Positions 48,989 through 58,784 are shown, counted from the first letter of the stretch. The stretch is 64,000 nucleotides of DNA from Melghirimyces profundicolus (GCF_003054245.1 NZ_QBKR01000004.1:151768-215767), one strand, 5' to 3'. Numbers and translations: made by a program. Notes: generated by a model from the sequence alone, not told the origin.

Positions 48989-50388
48989 CGGCCCTCCCCT
49001 CCCAGCGCCGACAACATCGGCCGGAACTTCATGCGGGTCTCCTCATACTCACTGTCGGGATCGGAATCCCCGACGATTCCGCAACCGGCGAAGAGGGAAG
49101 CGGTCCGTCCCCGGAGAAGACCGGAACGGATCCCGCAGATAAACTCCCCGTCTCCCCGGAAGTCCAGCCAACCCAGCGGGGCGGCGTACCAGCCGCGATC
49201 CATCCCCTCCGTTTCCCGGATCCGGTCCAGGGCCGCTTGTTGCGGGTATCCACCCATGGCGGGAGTGGGATGGAGGCGCCGCACCATCGCGAGGAGGGTG
49301 GTATCCGGTTTGGATCTTCCTTCGACGGGAGTGAAGAGATGTTGGACGTCCCGCACCCGATAGAGCGTGGGGGTGTCGGGCACCCGCACTTCCCCGCACC
49401 CTTCCCGGAAGGCTTCCGCGATCATGTGAACCACCACGGCGTGCTCTTCCCGGTTCTTGGGGTCGGCCAGCAGTTCCTCCCCCCGTTTCCGGTCTTCCTC
49501 CGGCGTGGCTCCCCGGGCGGCCGTCCCCGCCAGACAGGTGGAATAGAGACGGTCGTCGTCTTTTTTGACCAGACGTTCCGGTGAAGCTCCCAGAAAACAT
49601 GCGTCGCTCCGTTCCATCGCAAAAAGAAAACTGCCGGGTTGCCGTTGCTGCAAACGCTTCAATATGACAGCGGCGGCAAAGGGCTCTTCGGAACGGAGCC
49701 GAAGTTCCCTGGCAAGCACCACTTTTTCCAGGTTCTCTTCCCGGATATGGCGGGCCGCTTCGGAAACGGATTCCTTCCAGCGCTCCGGTTCCACTTCAAA
49801 GGCGTCGTAGGAAGAGGGAGAAGGAGCCACGGAGAGGGTGGCGGCCGTGCGTATCAATTCCTCTTCCTCTTCGGCGAGCGCTTCCGCCATCTCTTCCGGG
49901 TCGTCCCCCGGTTCCACCCGGGCGTTCACCGTCAGCAGGCACCTCTCCTTCCGCACACTCAGCATGAACCGGGGAAGGATAAAAGAGGCTTCGGAAAACC
50001 CCTCCCACAGGGGCGTCTCCGTCCTCAGGGGATCGAAAGAAAAGCCTCCCAACAACAGAGGGCCCGCTCCCCGAGGAGGATCGGCAGGCTCCCGGACCGC
50101 GTTCGCGAGCAGTTCTTCCCACTCCCGCTCCACCGCCCGATACCGGTCTTCCATCGGGACTGCCTCCGCTCTCCAAGCGGCTCCCACTCCGACCAGGGTC
50201 AATTCCCGATCCGGATCGGACCAGAAGTTTCTCGCACCCCATCTGGCTCCGGACGCAAAAAAAGAGAGGGGATCCAAGCTGGGAATCCCGGCGGTTCGAC
50301 TGACCAGAACCGGCCGGTTTTCCCGGCGGGCCCGGGCCGCCCCTTCCTTCAGCCCGGAAAGGTTGTCCAATTGTTTCATGGTCGACAC
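48985..50388 (-). CDS. menF: isochorismate synthase
   Basis: About 467 residues of the chorismate-binding family; converts chorismate to isochorismate, the first committed menaquinone step. The C-terminal catalytic half has LEKVVLARELRL, FLGASPERLVKKD, LAGTAARGATPEEDRKRGEELL and LHPTPAMGGYPQQAAL, then IRETEGMDRGWYAAPLGWLD and GCGIVGDSDPDSEYEET. I use GTG 50388 with GGGGGAACGACC upstream; ATG 50379 is possible. It is the first gene of the menF-D-H-B operon and diverges from menA. Confidence 0.92.
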   Translation of the reverse strand: MSTMKQLDNLSGLKEGAARARRENRPVLVSRTAGIPSLDPLSFFASGARWGARNFWSDPDRELTLVGVGAAWRAEAVPMEDRYRAVEREWEELLANAVREPADPPRGAGPLLLGGFSFDPLRTETPLWEGFSEASFILPRFMLSVRKERCLLTVNARVEPGDDPEEMAEALAEEEEELIRTAATLSVAPSPSSYDAFEVEPERWKESVSEAARHIREENLEKVVLARELRLRSEEPFAAAVILKRLQQRQPGSFLFAMERSDACFLGASPERLVKKDDDRLYSTCLAGTAARGATPEEDRKRGEELLADPKNREEHAVVVHMIAEAFREGCGEVRVPDTPTLYRVRDVQHLFTPVEGRSKPDTTLLAMVRRLHPTPAMGGYPQQAALDRIRETEGMDRGWYAAPLGWLDFRGDGEFICGIRSGLLRGRTASLFAGCGIVGDSDPDSEYEETRMKFRPMLSALGGEGR

Positions 50389-50641
50389 GGTCGTTCCCCC
50401 CATCCGTCTCCCGCCGGCCCCCTCATCCCCCGGGGGTCGGCGAACCCGGGCAAAACGTGCACCCGGGTACGGTGTTCGTCGATTTATCGCTCGATATGTC
50501 CGATTTCCTGATACAAGCGCAAATCCAGTATACCGGAATTCCCCATTCTTTTCTACCGATTCAAAAGGAACCCGGTGTGGAGTCCGGCGGCGATTGGGGG
50601 TATAATGTTGTCGGATTCCGTTGGAAGGAGAGAAAACCTCA

Positions 50642-51565
50642 ATGAACCGGCAATCCCCGACGATCAGGCCAAAGAGGAACTGGCGGGTATGGTGGCAACT
50701 GCTGCGCCCCCACACTCTGACCGCTTCCATTATCCCCGTCCTGATCGGGACGGCACTGGCCTTTCCGGTCCACCGGATCGATCTTCTTTTGTTTCTGGCC
50801 ATGTTGACCGCCTCCATCCTGATCCAGGCGGCCACCAACATGTTCAACGAGTATTACGACTACAAACGCGGACTGGATAACGAACAGTCCGTCGGCATCG
50901 GCGGCACCATCGTACGTCATAAGGTCTCCCCCCGAACCGTGATGGGCATCGCCGTCGCTTTCTGCGCGGCGGCCGTCCTCCTCGGTGTCTACATCTGCAT
51001 GAACACCAGCTGGTGGCTGGCCGTTATCGGTTCCTTCTGCATCGCGGCGGGCTACTTTTATACGGGGGGACCGGTCCCGATCGCCTATACACCTCTGGGG
51101 GAGGTGAGCTCCGGCCTGTTCATGGGTCTGGGAATCATCCTGATCGCCTTTTTCATCCAGACCGGAACCGTCACCATGGAGAGCATCCTGATCTCCATCC
51201 CCATCGCCATTCTGGTGGGGGCCATTTTGATGGCCAACAACATCCGCGACCGGGAGGGCGACGCCAAAAACGGCCGCAAAACTCTGGCCATTCTGCTGGG
51301 TCACGAAGGAGCCGTCCGGTTTCTGGGCGGAATGTTCGCCGTCGCTTACCTGTGGATCCTCATCCTTGTTCTGACCGGGGAAGCCAGCCCCTGGCTCCTC
51401 CTGGTCTTCATCAGCCTTCCCAAGGCGGTTCAGGCAGTCCGCGGCTTCACCGGAAAAACCCGGAACACGGAAATGATGCCGGCCATGAAGTTCACCGCCC
51501 AGGTAAACACTCTGTTCGGTTTCCTTCTCGCGCTGGGATTGTTCCTGGGACAATATACCGGCTGA
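50642..51565 (+). CDS. menA: 1,4-dihydroxy-2-naphthoate polyprenyltransferase
   Basis: 307 residues, UbiA superfamily, about eight membrane helices. It prenylates DHNA to demethylmenaquinone. NMFNEYYDYKRGLDNEQSVG is the first aspartate-rich prenyl diphosphate site, and NNIRDREGDAKNGRKTLA the second. ATG 50642 follows GGAAGGAGAG; a TATAAT at 50601-50606 is a likely -10. The gene is divergent from menF, with about 250 bases between, and ends at a strong terminator. Confidence 0.93.
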   Translation: MNRQSPTIRPKRNWRVWWQLLRPHTLTASIIPVLIGTALAFPVHRIDLLLFLAMLTASILIQAATNMFNEYYDYKRGLDNEQSVGIGGTIVRHKVSPRTVMGIAVAFCAAAVLLGVYICMNTSWWLAVIGSFCIAAGYFYTGGPVPIAYTPLGEVSSGLFMGLGIILIAFFIQTGTVTMESILISIPIAILVGAILMANNIRDREGDAKNGRKTLAILLGHEGAVRFLGGMFAVAYLWILILVLTGEASPWLLLVFISLPKAVQAVRGFTGKTRNTEMMPAMKFTAQVNTLFGFLLALGLFLGQYTG

Positions 51566-51575
51566 AAAAGCCTCT

Positions 51576-51611
51576 GGATCCCTCTCCCTTCGGAGAGGGA
51601 TCCCGTTTTTT
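51576..51611 (+). terminator. terminator of menA
   Basis: GGATCCCTCTCC (51576-51587) with GGAGAGGGATCC (51592-51603), then a T run. Confidence 0.85.
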
Positions 51612-51878
51612 ATAAAGCTTCCGCCTGACCGGTGAATCCAACGGGAAAAGGCTTTCCTCGTCGGATGACAAAACCGCTTGATGATCCAACTTCTGCGTCG
51701 GAAACCAACCGTTGCGGGCACCGCCCGCAGCGGTCGGTGATCTCCCTCCAGCCGGTGCGTGGACCATCCGACAGAGCTGTCCAAATTCCCTTGCCGGATC
51801 TCATACACTTTGTCTGACGAAACCGCCCCCATTTTTTGATAATTTGATCGTAAAGGCAAAAACAAGGGGGGTTGCCAT

Positions 51879-53003
51879 ATGAGAATCGGAGTGCCCAAAG
51901 AAGTGAAAAACCGGGAGTTCCGGGTCGCCATCACTCCGGCGGGGGTGCAGTCCCTGACGGATGCGGGCCACCAGGTGGTGATTCAGGAAGGAGCGGGAAC
52001 CGGAAGCGGTTTTGAAGACGAAGAATACGTCCGGGCCGGCGCCCGAATGGGAACCGTGGAGGAAGCATGGGAATCGGACCTCGTGCTGAAGGTGAAAGAA
52101 CCCGTGGAGGAAGAATACGGTTATTTCCGGGAGGATCTACTGCTGTTCACGTACCTCCATCTCGCGGCGGACCGGCCGCTGACCGAAGCCATGGTCCGGT
52201 CCGGCATGACCGGGGTTGCCTACGAAACCGTTCAGCTGGAAAACGGATCGTTGCCGCTCCTCGCCCCGATGAGCGAAGTGGCCGGCCGGATGTCGGTACA
52301 GGTGGGTGTACACTGCCTCGAGAAGCCCCAGGGCGGCAGCGGCATCCTGCTGGGCGGGGTCCCGGGCGTCCCCCCGGGCCGCGTGGCGATCATCGGCGGT
52401 GGGATGGTGGGAACCCAGGCGGCCAAAATGGCCGTGGGTTTGGGGGCCGAAGTGACCATCCTGGATATCAACGGCCAGCGCCTGCGCCAGTTGGACGACC
52501 TTTTCCACGGCCGCGTCCGGACCGTGATGTCCAACCGGTTCAATGTGGAGCAGGCTGTGCGGGACGCCGACCTGGTCATCGGGGCGGTGTTGATCCCCGG
52601 TACCCGGGCGCCCAAGTTGGTCACCCGGGACATGGTCTCCCAAATGAAACCCGGTTGCGCCGTCGTGGATGTGGCCGTGGACCAGGGCGGATGCATCGAA
52701 ACGGCCGACCGGGTCACCACCCACGACGACCCGACGTACACCGTGAACGGGGTGGTTCATTACTCCGTGGCCAACATGCCCGGAGCGGTCCCCCGCACCT
52801 CCACCTTCGCCCTTACCAACGCCACGCTTCCCTATGTGTTGAAGTTGGCCAACCACGGGCTGAACCCGGAAACGGATCCCGCTCTCATAAAGGGTGTCAA
52901 CGTGGCAAAAGGAACGATCACCTGTGAAGGCGTGGCCGACGCCTTCGATCTGGAATTCGCCTCTCCCCGAGAAGTTCTTTTTGGCACGACGACTCATTCC
53001 TGA
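51879..53003 (+). CDS. ald: alanine dehydrogenase
   Basis: 374 residues. Reversible NAD-dependent deamination of L-alanine to pyruvate and ammonia, used for growth on alanine and during sporulation. [20 protein letters not shown] is the conserved N-terminus with the catalytic Lys region, [10 protein letters not shown] includes the active-site His, and [23 protein letters not shown] the NAD fold. AAGGGGGG precedes ATG 51879. It ends in a terminator at 53016-53050 and converges with a PucR-type regulator that probably controls it. Confidence 0.95.
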   Translation: MRIGVPKEVKNREFRVAITPAGVQSLTDAGHQVVIQEGAGTGSGFEDEEYVRAGARMGTVEEAWESDLVLKVKEPVEEEYGYFREDLLLFTYLHLAADRPLTEAMVRSGMTGVAYETVQLENGSLPLLAPMSEVAGRMSVQVGVHCLEKPQGGSGILLGGVPGVPPGRVAIIGGGMVGTQAAKMAVGLGAEVTILDINGQRLRQLDDLFHGRVRTVMSNRFNVEQAVRDADLVIGAVLIPGTRAPKLVTRDMVSQMKPGCAVVDVAVDQGGCIETADRVTTHDDPTYTVNGVVHYSVANMPGAVPRTSTFALTNATLPYVLKLANHGLNPETDPALIKGVNVAKGTITCEGVADAFDLEFASPREVLFGTTTHS

Positions 53004-53015
53004 CGGACAAAAGCG

Positions 53016-53050
53016 AAAACCCGGCGGCGGATTCACCGTCGTCGGGTTTT
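53016..53050. terminator. terminator between ald and the PucR-type gene
   Basis: AAAACCCGGCGGCGG (53016-53030) pairs with the complementary arm 53036-53050, flanked by T's on the plus strand. Confidence 0.7.
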
Positions 53051-53051
53051 T

Positions 53052-54638
53052 TTACGGCCGCCCCTTTTCCCTGGCCGTTAAAAACCGGTGGGCGGCCAGA
53101 GCCATGTCCAGTGCGGTCCGACGGGAAGGATGTTCCCAATCCTCTCCGAGCAGGGAAGCAATCTGGTCCAGCCGGTAATACAGAGTTTGGCGGTGGATAA
53201 ACAGATCCTTGGCCGCCTGTTGTTTGGATTGACGGGCATTCAGAAACGCTTCCAGCGTCTTCACCAGCTGGGTCCCGTTTTTTCGGTCATGGTCCAGCAA
53301 CGCCCCCAGTTGCATCTCCACAAACCCGCCGAGAACGGAAGAGGGCACCTGCAAAAACAACTGCCATGAATCGAGGTCATCGTAGCAGATGACTTTTCCC
53401 TCTTCAGCTTCCTCCTCCCGCGGAATGGTAAGAGCCAGAGCCGCCTGCTGCCAAGCCTGGGGGGCCTGTTCCGTCCGGAGGAAAGCATGACTCACCCCCA
53501 CTTCCCACCGATAGCGGGAAGCCGGCGGCGTGGTATTTAACTCCTCGAACAGACGATGAAACCCCTCCCGCAGCCGATCCGTCAATCGGGACGGGGAAGC
53601 CCCCCCGCGATCCAACAACACCATCACCCGATCCTTCCCCCGGCTCGACATCCAGGTCTGGAATCCCAAGGGTCCGAACAGCCGTGAAGCGGATCGCACC
53701 CATTGCAGGACGGCAATGCTCTTTTCCTGGTCCGACAGACCGGAGGACCCGGTTTCTGAGGGAAGGGGGCGGCCGTCCACTGCCGCGATCACGAGCCGTT
53801 GACCGGCTTGAATCCCCGACCAAAGGTCGGAGGGAAGTTTGGCCTCCCCCCGGGAAATCAGGTCGTTGATCCATTGACGCCCCTCGGATAACCGCCTTTC
53901 CTCCAGGGAGATTCTGCGCAAAAATTCCTGGGCGATGGCCGTGGCCGCCCGGTCCAACACCAGTTTCAGAAACTCCGGCGGTTCGTCGCCCGCATCCACG
54001 TACAGATCCCCCACATGGACATCCAGAGCCACGATGGGTTGACGGATCAGCGAGGCCGTCTCCGGCATGGGCCGCTGTTCCGGATACGCGATGTCTTCCC
54101 CGAGATGATCGTGCAACCATACCGGACATTGGATCTCCTTGTGCAACAGCTGCAGGATGCGGGTCACCCCTTTCGGCCGGAGAGTCAATTGAAGGAATTG
54201 GTTGGATACCCGTTCCAGCGCGAGAAGCTGATGGTGATGGCGATTGATGAGATACGCATGAATATCCTGGGTGATTCCGATGAATGAAACCGCTTTCTCA
54301 AACACGATAATGGGAAAGCGGTGTTCATCGGCAAACCGGATGATCTCCCGCGGGAGCTGCACATATCGATGGACCAGCTCGATGCACAGGGCCGACACCC
54401 GGCTTTCCACCAATTCCCGGATGTATTTCACTTTCAGTTCCTTGTCCCGCCCCAGTCCCACACCCGTCATCAAGATCATCTCATGCCCATGGACATAGGA
54501 AGATCCGTCCATAATCTCCAGGACATGGACCCAGCGAACGGGACGGTCCAACCCGTCGGCACCGGCCACCACCTTGGCGTGCCGAAACAGGGGGCGTTCC
54601 AGTATTTCCGCGACTGTCAGGGATTCCGTCCCCTTCAT
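53052..54638 (-). CDS. PucR-family transcriptional regulator, probable activator of ald
   Basis: 528 residues. The N-terminal PucR sensor domain reads LTVAEILERPLFRHAKVVAGADGLDRPVRWVHV with EMILMTGVGLG; a central GGDEF-like region follows, and the C-terminal HTH_30 is QLVKTLEAFLNARQSKQQAAKDLFIHRQTLYYRLDQI. The same layout and gene neighbourhood occur for AdeR, the alanine-responsive activator of ald in B. subtilis; orthology is inferred from both. ATG 54638 is preferred, with GAAAGGGAAT upstream; the longer frame adds 34 atypical residues. Confidence 0.82.
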   Translation of the reverse strand: MKGTESLTVAEILERPLFRHAKVVAGADGLDRPVRWVHVLEIMDGSSYVHGHEMILMTGVGLGRDKELKVKYIRELVESRVSALCIELVHRYVQLPREIIRFADEHRFPIIVFEKAVSFIGITQDIHAYLINRHHHQLLALERVSNQFLQLTLRPKGVTRILQLLHKEIQCPVWLHDHLGEDIAYPEQRPMPETASLIRQPIVALDVHVGDLYVDAGDEPPEFLKLVLDRAATAIAQEFLRRISLEERRLSEGRQWINDLISRGEAKLPSDLWSGIQAGQRLVIAAVDGRPLPSETGSSGLSDQEKSIAVLQWVRSASRLFGPLGFQTWMSSRGKDRVMVLLDRGGASPSRLTDRLREGFHRLFEELNTTPPASRYRWEVGVSHAFLRTEQAPQAWQQAALALTIPREEEAEEGKVICYDDLDSWQLFLQVPSSVLGGFVEMQLGALLDHDRKNGTQLVKTLEAFLNARQSKQQAAKDLFIHRQTLYYRLDQIASLLGEDWEHPSRRTALDMALAAHRFLTAREKGRP

Positions 54639-54759
54639 ATTCCCTTTCCTCCCGTTGATCCCATTGGCTCCATTGTAACAAGTTTCAGCGCCGGGTGGGA
54701 GGATGTCCGGGCTTGGCTGCGATCCCTTTTCTTCCATCAAAGAGAAGCGGACCGCCTCT

Positions 54760-55416
54760 TCATTTTGACAATGAATCTCCCGCGAACCCGTCGACGATCG
54801 CGCGAAGCCGGGCGGCCCGCTCGCGGATCGTTCCGAAGTCCCCGGCCGCGATCCGCCGGGGATCGACCAGGCTGGAACCGATGCCCAATGCCCGGGCTCC
54901 GGCCCGCAAAAAATCGGCTGCGTTGGTCTCGTCCACTCCTCCCACCGCCATCAGCGGAATGTGGGGGAGCGGTCCCCGGAGGTCTTTGATATAGGCGGGA
55001 CCCAGCGAACCGCCGGGAAAAACCTTCACCATGACAGCCCCCTCCCGGTGGGCTTTCACCACCTCTGTAGGAGTCATCGCCCCCGGGATGACGGGGATCG
55101 CGTTTTCCGTCGCGAACCGGAGCACCTCCACGTCCAGGTTGGGCGTGATGAAAAAAGCGGCCCCCGCTTCACGGGCGCGGTCGGCGTCCTCCAGATCCAA
55201 CACGGTTCCGGCCCCGACGTGCATCCGGTCATCCCACTCTTCTTTCAGCTCCCGTATGATGTCAGGGGCTCCCGGGGTATTCATGGTGACCTCCATGACG
55301 CTCACCCCGCCGTCATACAGGGCCCGCGCCGTCTCACGGACGCTTCCGGCGGGGACGTTGCGCAGGATGGCGACGATGCCGACCTTTTCCAATACGGGCA
55401 GAAACGCTTCACTCAT
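54760..55416 (-). CDS. eda: 2-keto-3-deoxy-6-phosphogluconate / KDPGal aldolase
   Basis: 218 residues of the class I KDPG/KHG aldolase family. VGIVAILRNVPAGSV, GGVSVMEVTMNTPGA (Glu of the active site), VGAGTVLDLEDADRA, FFITPNLD (preceding the region of the Schiff base), VMVKVFPGGSLGPAYIKDLRGPLP and VGGVDETNAADFL are present; the Schiff-base Lys is the one in VKVFPG. It cleaves the phosphorylated ketodeoxy sugar acid to pyruvate and glyceraldehyde 3-phosphate. It begins 12 bases after dgoD and is the last gene of this operon. Confidence 0.9.
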   Translation of the reverse strand: MSEAFLPVLEKVGIVAILRNVPAGSVRETARALYDGGVSVMEVTMNTPGAPDIIRELKEEWDDRMHVGAGTVLDLEDADRAREAGAAFFITPNLDVEVLRFATENAIPVIPGAMTPTEVVKAHREGAVMVKVFPGGSLGPAYIKDLRGPLPHIPLMAVGGVDETNAADFLRAGARALGIGSSLVDPRRIAAGDFGTIRERAARLRAIVDGFAGDSLSK

Positions 55417-55428
55417 CGGAATCCCTCC

Positions 55429-56577
55429 TCACCACTCGGCTACGGTGCCGTCGGCGTTGCGCCAGATCGGATTTTTCCACTTGTGACCCCTGCGGGCGGC
55501 TTCCCGGACCACGGATTCGTCCACCCTGATCCCCAACCCCGGTCCTTCCGGAATGGCCACATAACCATCCTCGTACTGGAAAACCGTCGGGTCCTCCAGG
55601 TAGTCCAACAAGTCGCTCTCCTGGTTGTAATGGATGCCGAGGCTCTGCTCCTGGATAAATACGTTGGGAGTGCATGCGTCCAGCTGCAGACAGGATGCCA
55701 AGGCGACGGGGCCCAGAGGACAATGGGGGGCGACGGTCACATCGTAAGCCTCGGCCATCGCGGCGATCTTTTTCACTTCACTGATCCCGCCGGCGTGAGA
55801 AAGATCCGGTTGGATAATATCCACGTACCCATCCTCCAACAACCCTTTGAAATCCCAGCGCGAATACATGCGCTCCCCCGTGGCGATCGGCGTCGAGGTG
55901 TGGCGGGCCACTTCCCGGAGTGCTTCGTTGTTTTCAGGCAAGACCGGCTCCTCGATGAACATCAGACGGTACGGTTCCAGCTCTTTGGCCACCACCTTGG
56001 CCATCGCCCGGTGGATGCGGCCATGAAAATCGACGGCGATGCCGAAATCGGGACCGGTCGCTTCGCGTACGGCAGCCACCCGCTCCACGATCGCTTCCAC
56101 TTTGGAAAAAGAATCAATATAGTTCATTTCCCCGGAAGCGTTCATCTTGATCGCGTTGAAACCCTGCTCTTTTTTCTCCGCCGCCGCACGACCCACATCC
56201 GTCGGACGGTCTCCCCCGATCCAGGAATAGACCCTCACCTTCTCCCGGGCGGCCCCGCCCAGGAATTCATAGACGGGAAGTCCGTACCGTTGGCCTTTGA
56301 TGTCCCACAGGGCTTGGTCGATGCCGGCGATGGCACTCATCATGACCGGTCCGCCGCGATAAAACCCGCCCCGGTATAAAACCTGCCACAAATCTTCAAT
56401 CCGGGAGGGGTCGTTGCCAATCAGACAGGGCTCCAGCTCCCGTACGGCGGCGGCCACGGTGTCGGCTCTCCCTTCGACCACCGGCTCTCCCCATCCCGTG
56501 ATTCCCTCGTCGGTGGATATCTTCAGGAACAGCCAGCGCGGCGGCACGGTAAACAACTCAATCTCGGTGATTTTCAT
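55429..56577 (-). CDS. dgoD: D-galactonate dehydratase
   Basis: 382 residues, enolase superfamily, close to E. coli DgoD throughout. MKITEIELFTVPPRWLFLKI, VVEGRADTVAAAVRELEPCLIG and FYRGGPVMMSAIAGIDQALWDIKG open the protein; DFHGRIHRAM, FIEEPVLPEN, GERMYSRWDFK and HCPLGPVALASC supply metal ligands and catalytic residues, and the end reads NPIWRNADGTVAEW. It dehydrates D-galactonate to 2-keto-3-deoxygalactonate. GGAGGATGGAGA precedes ATG 56577. The upstream frame is not used. Confidence 0.92.
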   Translation of the reverse strand: MKITEIELFTVPPRWLFLKISTDEGITGWGEPVVEGRADTVAAAVRELEPCLIGNDPSRIEDLWQVLYRGGFYRGGPVMMSAIAGIDQALWDIKGQRYGLPVYEFLGGAAREKVRVYSWIGGDRPTDVGRAAAEKKEQGFNAIKMNASGEMNYIDSFSKVEAIVERVAAVREATGPDFGIAVDFHGRIHRAMAKVVAKELEPYRLMFIEEPVLPENNEALREVARHTSTPIATGERMYSRWDFKGLLEDGYVDIIQPDLSHAGGISEVKKIAAMAEAYDVTVAPHCPLGPVALASCLQLDACTPNVFIQEQSLGIHYNQESDLLDYLEDPTVFQYEDGYVAIPEGPGLGIRVDESVVREAARRGHKWKNPIWRNADGTVAEW

Positions 56578-56608
56578 TCTCCATCCTCCAATTCCCGATA
56601 TTCGTTCA

Positions 56609-57556
56609 TCAACGGAGCGTCTCTTTTCCGGTTCCGGACATAAACCGCTCCAACTCCTCCCGGAGCGGCAGGTTTTCATAATCTCCCGGACCAGTCACGG
56701 CCAAGGCACCCATCGCACAGGCGCGGCGAACGGCCTCGGGAGTCGGCAGACCGTCCAACAGACCTGATACGTAACCGGCGGCGAACGCGTCCCCCGCCCC
56801 CACTTCATCCACCTGACGAACGGAAAACCCTTTCACCTTTCCTTTCTCACCGCCCGCCCGGTACCAGGCTCCCTCCGGTCCCAGCTTGACCACCACTTGT
56901 CCCGCCCCGAGCCCGACGAGGGTCGAAGCAATGACCTCCGGATCATCGGAGCCTGTCATCAGGCGTCCTTCATTCACACCGGGCAACACGATGTCCGACT
57001 TGGCGGCAATCTCCCGCAGAATCGGCCCCGCCTCGTCCTCCCCCCATAATTTCGCCCGATAGTTGGGATCGAAGACCACCGATACCCCGTGGTTCCGGGC
57101 TTCGTCAACTGCGGAAAAAACGGCTTCGCGGCAACTGTCGGAAAGAGCCGGAGTGATCCCTGTCACAAACAGGATCCGGGCCCCGGACCATCGTTCCGGA
57201 CGGACATCACCGGGTGTCAGGGCACTGGCCGCCGATCCGGCCCGATAATAGTAGACCCGTGTCCCGCCCTCCCCTTTCCGTTCCTTGAAGTAAAGGCCCG
57301 TCGGACGGGAGTCGTCAAAAATCACCCCGCTCACATCCACCCCTTCCCCGCGAAGGTTCCGATAGATGCCGAGCCCCAGGGGATCTTTCCCCAGACGACT
57401 GATCCACGCCACCCGATGTCCCAGGCGGGACACAGCCACGGCGAAATTGGACTCCGCCCCCGCCATCCTCTTTTCGAACCGATGGACATGCTCCAGCGGT
57501 CCGTTCCGGTCCGGATCCATCAATACCATGCTCTCTCCGAACGTAACGACTTCCAT
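56609..57556 (-). CDS. kdgK: 2-keto-3-deoxy-sugar acid kinase, PfkB family
   Basis: 315 residues of the ribokinase family. VVTFGESMVLMDPDRNGPLEHV, RMAGAESNFAVAVSRLGHRVAWISRLG (GAESN sugar site) and DEVGAGDAFAAGYVSGLLDG (catalytic Asp in GAGD) are typical of KdgK. It should phosphorylate the 2-keto-3-deoxygalactonate made by DgoD to the substrate of Eda, although gluconate-derived KDG is equally possible. ATG 57556 has GGGGTGGAAGG upstream. It is the first gene of the kdgK-dgoD-eda operon and diverges from iclR. Confidence 0.9.
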   Translation of the reverse strand: MEVVTFGESMVLMDPDRNGPLEHVHRFEKRMAGAESNFAVAVSRLGHRVAWISRLGKDPLGLGIYRNLRGEGVDVSGVIFDDSRPTGLYFKERKGEGGTRVYYYRAGSAASALTPGDVRPERWSGARILFVTGITPALSDSCREAVFSAVDEARNHGVSVVFDPNYRAKLWGEDEAGPILREIAAKSDIVLPGVNEGRLMTGSDDPEVIASTLVGLGAGQVVVKLGPEGAWYRAGGEKGKVKGFSVRQVDEVGAGDAFAAGYVSGLLDGLPTPEAVRRACAMGALAVTGPGDYENLPLREELERFMSGTGKETLR

Positions 57557-57611
57557 CCTTCCACCCCTTCCATCCGGTTCCACGCTCATTCAATCCGGAA
57601 TCGTTTCTTAC

Positions 57612-57641
57612 TTGGAAACTTTGTTTCTTTTTTGCTATAAT
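57612..57641 (+). promoter_or_regulatory. iclR promoter with embedded candidate operator
   Basis: TTGGAA (57612-57617) and TATAAT (57636-57641) with an 18-base spacer. GAAAC-TTT-GTTTC (57615-57627), a perfect 5-bp-arm palindrome, overlaps the -35 and spacer; the same motif occurs upstream of the permease gene. Confidence 0.75.
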
Positions 57642-57677
57642 CGTAATGTACAAGGAAAGTTCCTCGTTTGCAAGAGG

Positions 57678-57689
57678 GAAAGCGCTTTC
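57678..57689. promoter_or_regulatory. 12-bp palindrome GAAAGCGCTTTC, possible cre-like site
   Basis: A perfect palindrome in the leader between kdgK and iclR. It shares the AA-N-CG core of CcpA cre sites but deviates at three outer positions, so the assignment is tentative. Confidence 0.4.
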
Positions 57690-57772
57690 GTGAAGTGAGA
57701 CTTCCTTCCGTGGGAGGCTTTCCACCCACGGAGGGTTCATGGAACGATCCTCATGACCGGGTGGTGAACACC

Positions 57773-58543
57773 TTGAACGGCAAATCTTCAGAAATGAAAC
57801 CGGCTTACGGAACAGCTGTATTGAAGGCGGCTGCCATTCTCCAATGCCTTTCCGGAAGCGATTCCCCGCTGGGAGTGAGTGAAATTTCACGAAAAACGGG
57901 CATCGGCAAATCAACCGTCCACAAACTCCTCCAAACCCTCATCCACGTGGGTTATGTCGAAAAAACCCAAAGGGACGCCCGCTTCCGCCTGGGGATCGGA
58001 CTGATCAAAATGGCCCACAACTCCCTGTCCCGGATGGACATCGTCCAGGTATCGGCCCCGTTTCTGGAAACGCTGAACGAAGAAACCGGGGAAACCGTCC
58101 ACCTCGGGGTTCCCGACGGCCACCAGGTGGTGTACGTAAACAAGCTGGAAAGCCGACGGGCGGTTCGGATGTATTCCCGCGTGGGTTTGACTGCCCCGCT
58201 TTATTGCACAGGGCTCGGAAAGGCCATCCTCTCCTGTTTTTCCCCGGAAGAATTCTCCCGGTATCTGGAAGAGACCAAACTGCGCTCCTATACGCAAAAC
58301 ACCCTCTCTTCCCCGTCCGCCCTGACCCGGGAGATGGAAACGATCCGGAAACGGGGGTACGTGATCGATGACGGGGAACACGAAGAGGAAGTCCGCTGCA
58401 TCGCCGTCCCCCTGGAAAAAGGGAGCCGCATCTTCGGGGCGGTCAGCGTCAGCGCCCCGCGTTACCGAATGGACGACGGGGTGTTGCTCAAATACCTCCC
58501 GCCTCTGAAAATATGCCAAAAGAATATTCTGGAACGATTGTAA
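57773..58543 (+). CDS. IclR-family transcriptional regulator of the galactonate genes
   Basis: About 256 residues. N-terminal winged helix: TAVLKAAAILQCL, LGVSEISRKTGIGKSTVHKLLQTLIHVGYV; C-terminal GAF-like effector domain: FRLGIGLIKMAHN, LNEETGETVHLGVPDG, PLYCTGLGKAILS and VRCIAVPLEKGSRIFGAVSVSAP, all typical of KdgR-type IclR proteins. I take TTG 57773 with GGGTGGTGA upstream; ATG 57794 lacks a site. It is divergent from kdgK-dgoD-eda and lies upstream of the permease, which makes it the obvious pathway regulator; the effector is probably the sugar acid or its keto-deoxy derivative. Confidence 0.88.
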   Translation: MNGKSSEMKPAYGTAVLKAAAILQCLSGSDSPLGVSEISRKTGIGKSTVHKLLQTLIHVGYVEKTQRDARFRLGIGLIKMAHNSLSRMDIVQVSAPFLETLNEETGETVHLGVPDGHQVVYVNKLESRRAVRMYSRVGLTAPLYCTGLGKAILSCFSPEEFSRYLEETKLRSYTQNTLSSPSALTREMETIRKRGYVIDDGEHEEEVRCIAVPLEKGSRIFGAVSVSAPRYRMDDGVLLKYLPPLKICQKNILERL

Positions 58544-58617
58544 CTTATTTCAAAGTCCAAAGCACCCCAAGGGAGACCGAAGGAATTGGCTGTGGTTCAC
58601 TTCCTGCGGACACACCC

Positions 58618-58784
58618 AGGACAGCATAGCGCGACCGGGAGTGAAGCGACCCCAGGCGAGACTTGTGCTCTGTGAGTGCATAGCGCGACCGGGAGTGAAG
58701 CGACCCCAGGCGAGACTTGTGCTCTGTGAGTGCACCCGGAGCGGCTTTGGGGAAATGCTGCCGCTCACTTTTTCATAACGCTTC
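58618..58784 (-). repeat. dispersed repeat family, inverted copy with two internal units (copy F)
   Basis: Opposite orientation to copies A-E. The end at 58773-58784 is TCATAACGCTTC (one change), preceded by the GCCGCTCACTTTTT and GAGCGGC blocks. Two tandem 54-bp units lie at 58626-58679 and 58680-58733. The other half of the element, beyond AGGACAGC, is missing. It separates iclR from the permease gene. Confidence 0.8.
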
